From assembly GCA_018500005.2 (NCBI GenBank), contig JAHBAP020000542.1, positions 1-5,046 on the forward strand: a DNA stretch of 5,046 nucleotides, written 5' to 3'. How positions within the stretch are numbered: the stretch's first letter is position 1; each line of letters begins with the position of its first letter. The notes under the pieces are model-generated. The model saw nothing but the letters and a program-made list of their open reading frames with translations, was not told where the DNA came from and did no database searches. The position numbers and the translations under genes are program-made. The DNA comes from Mycobacterium sp. (GTDB lineage Bacteria; Actinomycetota; Actinomycetes; Mycobacteriales; Mycobacteriaceae). Below, one piece after another: positions 1 to 5,046 of this stretch.

Positions 1-533
1 CCGACGGCGGTGAGGGTTGCCACCGTCAGGTCGCGCCGCACCGGTTGGCCGATCCGGGCTCGGAAGTTCGCGGGTTGCCCGGCCCCCAGTTGCCCGAACT
101 CGGCGGCGGGCGCGAATACCGTTACCGCAGAGCTCATCTGGGTGTCAGCGACGCGATTCAGCCGGGCCCGGAACATCAGCCGACCGGGACCAAACTGCCG
201 GGGACTCTCCCCTGGGGTGACGCTCACCCATGCGGTGGTCCCGACCAGCGCGGCCAGCGGGTGGTGGTTCACCGCATCGGCACGCAGTGCTGCGGCGACA
301 CCGAATCCGGCGCCCACTGTCGCGACGCCCAGCACCCCCGCCGCGCCGGCCCGAAGCCACCGGTGCCGGTCCCCGGCGAACCAACTGGCCAGCGACCAAG
401 CGACGCCCGCGGCAACGGCGACCACAGAGACCAGCAGTCCCAGACCCCAGACCACACCCAGTGCCGTCGCGGCCCACGCCGCCAGCGCAGCGGGCACCAA
501 CCGCACATCTACCCGCGCGGCCGGATCAGACAT
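1..533 (-). CDS. comEC: ComEC/Rec2-type DNA-uptake channel, N-terminal part (runs off left edge)
   Basis: Reading leftward from an ATG at 533-531, the frame stays open to the window edge, giving 177 codons of a protein whose families are usually around 500-800 residues. Seen: a short hydrophilic start, then RLVPAALAAW leading into two adjacent hydrophobic stretches (about residues 12-28 and 31-52), a basic loop (GDRHRW, 54-59), a third hydrophobic stretch (about 62-83), and from about residue 95 a soluble beta-rich region. This is the arrangement of the ComEC N-terminus (DUF4131/OB-fold-like extracellular region before the Competence membrane domain). Known for the family: ComEC forms the inner-membrane channel that passes single-stranded DNA into the cytoplasm. 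The start lies four bases after the comEA stop with no good Shine-Dalgarno sequence, which suggests translational coupling. The channel core and any C-terminal metallo-beta-lactamase-like domain lie outside the window. The identification rests on the N-terminus plus the comEA neighbour. Confidence 0.88.
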   Translation of the reverse strand, partial: MSDPAARVDVRLVPAALAAWAATALGVVWGLGLLVSVVAVAAGVAWSLASWFAGDRHRWLRAGAAGVLGVATVGAGFGVAAALRADAVNHHPLAALVGTTAWVSVTPGESPRQFGPGRLMFRARLNRVADTQMSSAVTVFAPAAEFGQLGAGQPANFRARIGQPVRRDLTVATLTAV

Positions 534-537
534 CGAA

Positions 538-1344
538 TCAGACCCGCACCATCGGGCGAAGCTTCTCCAGGCGGGCCGGGCCGATGCCGTCGATCTCACT
601 CAACTGGTCGACCGTGCTGAATCGGCCGTTCGCCGTCCGCCACGCCACGATCGCGGCAGCGGTGACCGGCCCCACCCCGGGAAGTGAGTCCAACTGCTCG
701 GCGGTCGCGGTGTTGAGGTCCACCGGTGCCACAGGTTTCGTCGGAACCGGCGATTTACCGGGGGCCTCGCCGGAATCACTCACCGAGCTCCCCAGCACGG
801 GCCGCTGGCCGGCCGGTGCGGCGAGACCGACGACGATCTGCTCGCCATCGGAGAGGTGACGGGCAAGGTTGAGACCGACGGTGTCCGCACCGCGCACCGG
901 ACCGCCGGCGGCGGAGACGGCGTCGGCGACCCGCGACTCCGGCGCCAGGGTCACCAGACCGGGCTGCTGCACCAATCCGATAACACTGACCACCAAAGCC
1001 TTCGCCGCAGGCGACGGGGGCGCAGACGTGCCGGTCGTTGCCGTCGCCACCATCTCGACGGATGGAAGGTTGGCCGACACCACTGGTTCGGGACGCTGAC
1101 TGATCAGGGTGAAAACGGTGACCAGGACGGCCAGCGCCGCGATGACCGCCAGCGCGATGCCGCCGGCGCGGCCGGGATCGGCGCGGATCGCCGCAAGCCA
1201 GGCCTGACCGCGGGCGGGTTGGCCGTCCGGCACCCAGCTGGGTTCAACGCCGTCCCCGTCGTCAGGCTCTGCCTCGTCCGCGCTATCGGGTGACAGAAGG
1301 CCAAGGCGGTGCTGAAGATTCACCAGCGGTTGATCGGTTCTCAT
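538..1344 (-). CDS. comEA: ComEA-like membrane-anchored DNA receptor (SLBB + helix-hairpin-helix)
   Basis: The protein has 268 residues. Order of parts: an acidic, disordered cytoplasmic N-terminus (about 1-58); one transmembrane helix (about 61-82, GGIALAVIAALAVLVTVF); a Thr/Pro/Ala-rich linker (about 90-115); an SLBB/soluble-ligand-binding-like domain (about 117-174, VSVIGLVQQPGLVTL through SDGEQIVV); a second linker (about 175-206); and a C-terminal tandem helix-hairpin-helix module (207-268) with the two DNA-backbone-binding hairpins LPGVGPVTAAAI (221-232) and IDGIGPARLEKL (251-262) after the typical VDLNTATAEQL lead-in. Known for the family: it binds double-stranded DNA outside the membrane and hands it to ComEC, encoded just downstream. 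No in-frame start occurs in the roughly 25 codons upstream of the ATG at 1344, so this start is favoured. There is no Shine-Dalgarno sequence, but a -10-like TACCGT lies exactly where a leaderless transcript would need it. Natural transformation by this route is not established for mycobacteria, so the physiological role is open. Confidence 0.93.
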   Translation of the reverse strand: MRTDQPLVNLQHRLGLLSPDSADEAEPDDGDGVEPSWVPDGQPARGQAWLAAIRADPGRAGGIALAVIAALAVLVTVFTLISQRPEPVVSANLPSVEMVATATTGTSAPPSPAAKALVVSVIGLVQQPGLVTLAPESRVADAVSAAGGPVRGADTVGLNLARHLSDGEQIVVGLAAPAGQRPVLGSSVSDSGEAPGKSPVPTKPVAPVDLNTATAEQLDSLPGVGPVTAAAIVAWRTANGRFSTVDQLSEIDGIGPARLEKLRPMVRV

Positions 1345-1350
1345 GGCGCG

Positions 1351-1356
1351 ACGGTA
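1351..1356 (-). promoter_or_regulatory. Candidate -10 element for leaderless comEA transcription
   Basis: On the minus strand the hexamer TACCGT fits the mycobacterial TANNNT -10 pattern. Six bases (CGCGCC) separate it from the comEA ATG, so the standard spacing would place the first transcribed base on the A of the ATG at 1344. Leaderless mRNAs are common in mycobacteria, and comEA lacks a Shine-Dalgarno sequence. No recognisable -35 is present at 17-18 bases upstream. The prediction rests on one short motif and its position. Confidence 0.4.
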
Positions 1357-1393
1357 TTGCCGGGTACCGACGTCCGGGATGCGGCGACAGCCC

Positions 1394-1420
1394 GTCTGTG
1401 GATGGGTGGGGGTCTGTGGA
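1394..1420. repeat. Direct repeat GTCTGTGGA x2, 18 bp apart, in the divergent promoter region
   Basis: The nonamer GTCTGTGGA occurs at 1394-1402 and again, perfectly, at 1412-1420, with starts 18 bp apart. The 9-base spacer is G-rich (TGGGTGGGG at 1403-1411). Read on the minus strand, the second copy extends into CTGTCCACA (1423-1415), one mismatch from the DnaA-box form TTGTCCACA, and the first into CCATCCACA (1405-1397), two mismatches from TTATCCACA. The pair lies between two divergent genes and could be an operator. The spacing is not an integral number of helical turns (about 1.7). The bound protein, if any, is unknown. Confidence 0.45.
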
Positions 1421-1455
1421 CAGAGCCGGTGAGCCTATGCGCGGCGCTGACGATG

Positions 1456-1463
1456 GTGTACAC
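1456..1463. promoter_or_regulatory. 8-bp palindrome GTGTACAC just upstream of the reductase start
   Basis: GTGTACAC is perfectly self-complementary and ends eight bases before the ATG at 1472. It could be the core of an operator for a dimeric regulator, or simply part of a weak -10 region (TACACA, 1459-1464, which lacks the conserved final T). No clear Shine-Dalgarno sequence lies in front of the reductase, so its transcript may also be very short-leadered. An 8-bp palindrome is short enough to occur by chance. Confidence 0.25.
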
Positions 1464-1471
1464 ACGAGCCC

Positions 1472-2524
1472 ATGACCGCAACGAGCGACCGGCCTCTCCG
1501 GGTAATCCAGTGGACCACCGGCAATATCGGCCGGCGATCGCTGCACGCCATCATCGGCCGCCCCGACATGGAACTCGTCGGTGTCTACGCCCACGGTGCC
1601 GACAAGGTCGGAGTGGACGCCGCCGACCTTGCGGGCTGGCCTGAATCGACGGGGATCAGAGCGACCAACGACATCGACGCACTGCTGGCGACCAAACCAG
1701 ATGCCTGCTGCTACAACCCGCTCTGGCCAAGCATCGACGAACTTGAACGACTGCTGGCAGCAGGAGTCAACGTCTGTACGTCGGCGGCCTGGATCACCGG
1801 CGGCAAACAGACCGAGGCTGACCTCGACCGAATCCGGAAGGCCTGCGAGACAGGCAGTTCGACCATTTTCGGCAGCGGTGCACATCCGGGCATGACCAAC
1901 ATGGTGGGCATGGTGCTGTCGGGTTCCTGCGAGCGGGTCGACGAGATCAGAATCACCGAGTCGGTGGACTGTTCGACCTACGAGTCGGCGGGAACCCAGA
2001 CGGCGATGGGCTTTTCGCAGGACCCGGACACCCCCGGCCTGGCCGAGAACGTTCGCAGGGAGAGCGAGGTGTTCGCCGAGTCCGCCGCGATGATGGCCGA
2101 CGCCATCGGGGCTGACCTGGACCGGATGACCTTCGACGTCACCTTCACCCCGGCCACCGGCGACACCGACCTGGGATTCATGACCATCCCGGAGGGCACC
2201 GTGGGCGGGGTCATGGGTTACCACCGGGGCTGGGTGGGCGACCGCAACGTGGTCAGCGTCGGCTTCAACTGGACCATGGGCGACCATGTGACCCCGCCGA
2301 AACCGCTCGAACATGGCCATGTCATCCAGGTGTTCGGGGTGCCCAACATGCGGACCGTTCTGCACTGCCTGCCGCCGAAGGACTGGACCGAACCGGGTTT
2401 CATGGGGCTGGGAATGATCTACACCGCCATGCCGGTCACCAATGCGGTCCCGGCCGTGGTGGCCGCCGAACCGGGCATCGTCACCCTCAAGGACCTCCCA
2501 CCGATCACCGGCAGGTTCGGGTAA
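1472..2524 (+). CDS. DapB-like NAD(P)-dependent oxidoreductase (dihydrodipicolinate reductase N-terminal family / 2,4-diaminopentanoate dehydrogenase-like)
   Basis: The protein has 350 residues. It opens with beta strand RVIQWTTGNIGRR (10-22), a Rossmann dinucleotide-binding turn with the GNIGRR loop at 17-22, followed by a short-spaced strand MELVGVYAHGADKVG (33-47). The middle holds YNPLWPSIDELERLLAAGVNV (81-101), typical of this family, then the glycine-rich GSGAHPGM (134-141) that begins the catalytic/substrate half. It ends with TAMPVTNAVPAVVAAEPGI (318-336) and DLPPITGR (341-348). No signal peptide or membrane segment is seen, so it is probably cytoplasmic. Mycobacteria carry several such proteins of unknown substrate. 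The true lysine-pathway DapB is shorter (about 245-270 residues), so this is a paralogous family, not dapB. The ATG at 1472 puts the Rossmann strand at the expected distance, and no in-frame start lies close upstream. It ends ten bases before the lipase gene, so the two are likely co-transcribed. The reaction is not assignable from sequence. Confidence 0.9.
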   Translation: MTATSDRPLRVIQWTTGNIGRRSLHAIIGRPDMELVGVYAHGADKVGVDAADLAGWPESTGIRATNDIDALLATKPDACCYNPLWPSIDELERLLAAGVNVCTSAAWITGGKQTEADLDRIRKACETGSSTIFGSGAHPGMTNMVGMVLSGSCERVDEIRITESVDCSTYESAGTQTAMGFSQDPDTPGLAENVRRESEVFAESAAMMADAIGADLDRMTFDVTFTPATGDTDLGFMTIPEGTVGGVMGYHRGWVGDRNVVSVGFNWTMGDHVTPPKPLEHGHVIQVFGVPNMRTVLHCLPPKDWTEPGFMGLGMIYTAMPVTNAVPAVVAAEPGIVTLKDLPPITGRFG

Positions 2525-2534
2525 CTTTCGCCGG

Positions 2535-3800
2535 ATGGAATTTGAGCGTCGGAAATTCATCGCGGGACTCGGCGGAATGGCGGTCGCCGCTCCACTGCTG
2601 GCGGCATGCTCACCGGGCGGCGAGGAGAAGGGCACGGGCACGGCCAGTGGGCAGAAGGCCGGAGGCCCGGGGGGCGCGCCGAAGGCGATGATTCCTGAAC
2701 CCCCGAAGGGTGAGCCGGGAAGCCTGCTGTCCCAGGAATCCGTAGACACCGGGATCAAGGGTGCCCGGGCCTGGAAGATCCGCTACATCTCCAAGGACGT
2801 CAACAACGTCTCCCAGGAGGCCAGCGGCCTGGTCATCGCGCCGAACGGCAAGGGCGAGAACCGACCGATCTTGACCTGGTGCCACGGCACCACCGGACTG
2901 GGTGATGCCGCCTGCCCGTCGGCACAGCCCGACCCGGCCCGCGAACTGATCACCTACTTCCAACCCGAGGCAACCCAGCAGATCGACTACGGCGTTCCCG
3001 GACTGCAAGGATTCATCGACGACGGCTGGGTGGTCTGCGCCACCGACTACCAGGGCCTCGGGACGCCCGGGATGCACCAGTACACCGTGAACATCACCAA
3101 TGCCCGAGACGGGGTCTACATTGCGCACGCGGCCCGAAAGCTCGATGCGGACGCCGGCACCGCGCTCGGGTGCGCCGGCTGGTCGCAGGGCGGCGGCGCG
3201 GCGGCCGCGGTGGCGGAACTGGATCCTGCCGATTTCGGCGACCTCAAGCTCATCGGCACCGTGCCGATATCACCGGGCGTGAGCAAGATCGCCTTGGAAA
3301 ACCCGGCGTCGGTCACCGCGGCGCTGACGAATCCCAAGATCCCGCCGGACTCGCACCTGGTGATGGTGCTGGCCGGAACCTACGCGGCCAACCCGACGAA
3401 ACTGACACTTGCCCAGGCCTTCTCGCCCCTGGGCGAGGAGATCATCACGATGGCCTGGAACACCCAGCCGGTGCACCATCTCAACGACGTGATCGCGCGG
3501 ATGTTCCGGCTCAAGGGTGCGGTGCTCAACCCCGAACCGCCCAATTTCGGCGAGTGGAAGGCCGCGATCGACGCCGGATCGGCGGCCACCAAGAAGCCGA
3601 CCGCCCCGGTACTGGTGTGTATCGACACCTTCGACGACGGAACCGTGGTGCCGGTGTCATGGCAGACCGCCTACGTCGACGCCGCCAGGAAACTCGGCGG
3701 CAACGTCGAGACCCGCGAGTACCCCAAGGACGACCACTTCTCGCTGCCGGCGAGTTGCGTCGGCGACGCCCGGGCCTGGCTGAACAAGCTGCGGGGCTGA
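2535..3800 (+). CDS. Exported lipoprotein esterase/lipase, secretory lipase (LIP, CAL-A-like) alpha/beta-hydrolase family
   Basis: The protein has 421 residues from the ATG at 2535. The N-terminus MEFERRKFIAGLGG carries a twin arginine (R5-R6) in an RRxFI context, a hydrophobic stretch, and a lipobox LAAC with the lipidation cysteine at C25. This predicts Tat export and lipid anchoring on the outer face of the membrane. A Gly/Ala/Lys-rich tether follows (about 26-50). The catalytic domain has the oxyanion-region CHGTTG (116-121), a family-like GDAACPS (123-129), nucleophile elbow GWSQG with Ser217, candidate acid Asp368 in DDGTVVP, and His401 in DDHFSLP: a complete Ser-Asp-His triad in the order expected for LIP-family lipases. 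Six cysteines besides C25 could form disulfides. An upstream in-frame start at 2442 would add 31 residues overlapping the reductase and bury the signal peptide, so it is rejected. The ten-base gap to the reductase supports an operon. The substrate (acylglycerol, other ester) is unknown; a related acyltransferase or peptidase activity is possible. Confidence 0.9.
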   Translation: MEFERRKFIAGLGGMAVAAPLLAACSPGGEEKGTGTASGQKAGGPGGAPKAMIPEPPKGEPGSLLSQESVDTGIKGARAWKIRYISKDVNNVSQEASGLVIAPNGKGENRPILTWCHGTTGLGDAACPSAQPDPARELITYFQPEATQQIDYGVPGLQGFIDDGWVVCATDYQGLGTPGMHQYTVNITNARDGVYIAHAARKLDADAGTALGCAGWSQGGGAAAAVAELDPADFGDLKLIGTVPISPGVSKIALENPASVTAALTNPKIPPDSHLVMVLAGTYAANPTKLTLAQAFSPLGEEIITMAWNTQPVHHLNDVIARMFRLKGAVLNPEPPNFGEWKAAIDAGSAATKKPTAPVLVCIDTFDDGTVVPVSWQTAYVDAARKLGGNVETREYPKDDHFSLPASCVGDARAWLNKLRG

Positions 3801-3818
3801 GCCCGGGGAAGCCTAGGC
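3794..3818. other. Convergent lipase/degV junction with short hairpin and palindrome
   Basis: The stop codons of the two facing genes are only 12 bases apart (3801-3812). GGGC-TGA-GCCC (3794-3804) can form a 4-bp stem whose loop is the lipase stop codon, and GCCTAGGC (3811-3818) is a perfect palindrome covering the degV stop. Neither has a T-tract, so this is at best a weak bidirectional terminator. Transcripts of the two operons may overlap here. Confidence 0.3.
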
Positions 3819-4646
3819 GTCCACCGCGACCACCACACCGAGCGCTCCCGGCCCCAGGTGCACTCCCAGCACCGGACCGAGGTCGGTGACGATCGGCGCT
3901 CCGCAGCCCGGCAGCGCGGCGGACAAGGTAGCCGCCAGATCGGCAGCACCGTCGGGATTGTCGACATGGTGGACGGCTAACGCGGCACGCCTCTCCCCCA
4001 CGACCTCCAGGACCTGCTCCACCATCGCGGCGATCGCTTTGGAAGTGGTGCGGACCCGTTGCGCCAGAACAAGTTTGCCGTCGGCGATGGTCAGGAGCGG
4101 TTTGACCGCCAGGGCGGTGCCCAACCAGGAGGCAGCCGTACCGATGCGACCACTGCGGCGCAGGTTCTCCAAGCGTTGGACGACGATGTAGGCATGCACC
4201 CGGGACGCCGCGGCCTGTGCCTCGGCGGCCACGCATTCCAGATCACCGCCGAGGTGCGCGGCGCGGGCGGCCGCCAATGCGACGAATCCCGTTCCCATAC
4301 CGGCCGACTGGGAGTCGACCACCCGTACCGCGCCGTCGAACTCGTGGGCAGCGTGTTCGGCCGCACCCACTGTGCTCGACAGCTGGGTCGAGATGTGCAC
4401 CGCCACAACGCCGTCGCCGGCGCTGTCCTCCAGTGCCGACCGGTAGACCGCGGCCAGTTCACCGGGACTGGCCCCGGCGGTACTGACCTGCGGACTCTGG
4501 TAGAGATCGGCTGGCATCGGATCGACACCGTCGCGCAGGTCGGCCCCTTCGCGCAGGACATGCAGTGGCACCACCCGGATTCCCCACCGCGCGATCAGAT
4601 CTGCGGACAACCTCGCCGAGGAGTCCGTAACCACGACGACCGGCAC
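3813..4646 (-). CDS. DegV family fatty-acid-binding protein
   Basis: The protein has 277 residues, normal for DegV proteins. Seen: the opening VVTDSSARL (5-13); STAGASPGE (55-63), the equivalent of the family TSQPSPGE loop; STQLSSTVGAA (86-96); VDSQSAGMGTGF (110-121); LENLRRSGRI (159-168); VKPLLTIADGKL (181-192) followed by RVRTTSKA (197-204); and the C-terminal DLGPVLGVHLGPGALGVVV (255-273). These loops line the acyl-chain tunnel and carboxylate pocket in the family. Known: DegV/FakB proteins bind a fatty acid and, in Firmicutes, present it to the kinase FakA; whether a kinase partner serves the mycobacterial protein cannot be seen here. The start is a GTG at 4646-4644, because the N-terminal strand begins directly with PVVVVTDSS. 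The gene follows the OctT-like gene by six bases and is probably co-transcribed with it. It corresponds in position and type to M. tuberculosis Rv2417c. Likely cytoplasmic, with no signal peptide. Confidence 0.95.
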   Translation of the reverse strand: MPVVVVTDSSARLSADLIARWGIRVVPLHVLREGADLRDGVDPMPADLYQSPQVSTAGASPGELAAVYRSALEDSAGDGVVAVHISTQLSSTVGAAEHAAHEFDGAVRVVDSQSAGMGTGFVALAAARAAHLGGDLECVAAEAQAAASRVHAYIVVQRLENLRRSGRIGTAASWLGTALAVKPLLTIADGKLVLAQRVRTTSKAIAAMVEQVLEVVGERRAALAVHHVDNPDGAADLAATLSAALPGCGAPIVTDLGPVLGVHLGPGALGVVVAVDA

Positions 4647-4652
4647 GGTTGG

Positions 4653-5046
4653 TCAGTCCCGGTGAACCGCGGGGACGCCCGCTTCGGCCAGTGCCTTGAG
4701 CATCAGTTCGGCGACTGCCTCGTGGGCTTCGAAGTTCCAGTGGATGCGGTCCGGGTTGCCCCGGCCGCCCATGACGTGTTCGGCTGCCGCCTCTTTGAGG
4801 TCGACGAGTGGGACGTGATGGGTTCTCGCCCACTCGGTGATAGCGGCGACGGTTCCCGCCCGACCGTGATGGGCCAGACCGTAGGTCGGCGCGACGTGCA
4901 CCGACGGCAGCGAGGCGACGATCGGGATTCCGGGGCGGTTGAAGTCGATTGCGCCGCGGGTCATTTCCAGATATTCGACGGTCAGGCGCGGCGGCAGTGC
5001 GGACCGGGAGACCGGCGAGAGCCGAGGGTGCAGCCAGCCGTAGCCG
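4653..5046 (-). CDS. octT: OctT-like octanoyltransferase of methylglucose lipopolysaccharide synthesis, C-terminal part (runs off right edge)
   Basis: The frame is open from the right edge to a TGA at 4655-4653, about 130 residues. It reads in with [20 protein letters not shown], continues through [13 protein letters not shown] and [17 protein letters not shown], and ends in [12 protein letters not shown]. The stretch [12 protein letters not shown] contains a DxxH pair (DRIH), the block V signature of SGNH hydrolases that supplies the catalytic Asp and His. The nucleophile serine block lies beyond the window. It is matched to M. tuberculosis Rv2418c by recognisable sequence and by position next to degV. 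Known: OctT transfers octanoate to early glucosylglycerate intermediates of methylglucose lipopolysaccharides, cytoplasmic polysaccharides that modulate fatty-acid synthesis. An internal ATG at 4964 is not the true start, since homologous sequence continues upstream of it. degV follows after six bases, pointing to one transcription unit. Confidence 0.85.
   Translation of the reverse strand, partial: GYGWLHPRLSPVSRSALPPRLTVEYLEMTRGAIDFNRPGIPIVASLPSVHVAPTYGLAHHGRAGTVAAITEWARTHHVPLVDLKEAAAEHVMGGRGNPDRIHWNFEAHEAVAELMLKALAEAGVPAVHRD

Noticed and set aside
10..687. Several plus-strand frames of about 190-225 codons across comEC and the comEA 3' end
   Set aside because: The products are Arg/Pro/Ser/Thr-rich without domains, and the minus-strand frames have clear family motifs.
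1394..1423. A replication origin based on the two DnaA-box-like sites
   Set aside because: There are only two imperfect sites, no AT-rich unwinding region and no dnaA or dnaN neighbour.
2442..2534. Upstream start that would lengthen the lipase by 31 residues
   Set aside because: It overlaps the reductase 3' end and would place an Arg/Pro/Ser-rich stretch before the Tat/lipobox signal. The ATG at 2535 gives a complete signal peptide.
1283..2758. A 491-codon open frame on the minus strand antisense to the reductase
   Set aside because: It mirrors the reductase, runs into both neighbours, and its product is a His/Gly/Arg/Pro-rich sequence with no recognisable domain. Long antisense frames are expected in GC-rich DNA.
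1345..3812. A mobile element carrying the reductase-lipase cassette
   Set aside because: I see no transposase, integrase, tRNA, terminal inverted repeats or target duplication at either edge, and base composition matches the flanks by eye.
3526..4236. A 236-codon minus-strand frame spanning the lipase 3' end and the degV 3' half
   Set aside because: Its translation is Arg/Gly/Pro-rich low complexity, and it crosses two well-supported genes in other frames.

Overview
The window is GC-rich and tightly packed, with long open antisense frames and proteins typical of a mycobacterium, probably a non-tuberculous Mycolicibacterium/Mycobacterium. The strongest taxonomic clue is the gene set. An OctT-type (Rv2418c-like) SGNH protein, a DegV protein (Rv2417c-like), a ComEA (Rv2415c-like) and a ComEC (Rv2414c-like) lie on one strand, in the same order as in M. 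tuberculosis. Species assignment is inference; no 16S or other marker is present.

Layout, left to right. Bases 1-533 (minus) are the N-terminal third or less of ComEC, the DNA-uptake channel, running off the left edge. Bases 538-1344 (minus) are ComEA, the DNA receptor, four bases from comEC. Bases 1345-1471 are a divergent promoter region with a perfect 9-bp direct repeat, an 8-bp palindrome and a -10-like element placed for leaderless comEA transcription. Bases 1472-2524 (plus) encode a DapB-like NAD(P)-dependent oxidoreductase. Bases 2535-3800 (plus) encode a lipoprotein esterase/lipase with a twin-arginine signal, a lipobox and a readable Ser-Asp-His triad. Bases 3813-4646 (minus) are DegV, convergent with the lipase across 12 bases. 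Bases 4653-5046 (minus) are the C-terminal part of the OctT-like octanoyltransferase, running off the right edge.

The minus-strand genes form two short transcription units: octT-degV, for a fatty-acyl binding protein next to an enzyme of methylglucose lipopolysaccharide acylation, and comEA-comEC, for the DNA-uptake machinery. Between them, where M. tuberculosis carries eis (Rv2416c), this genome has a two-gene plus-strand cassette of reductase and exported lipase. The cassette looks like one operon and may handle an esterified extracellular substrate, but no substrate can be named from sequence. I saw no RNA gene, CRISPR array, insertion sequence or clear mobile-element boundary.
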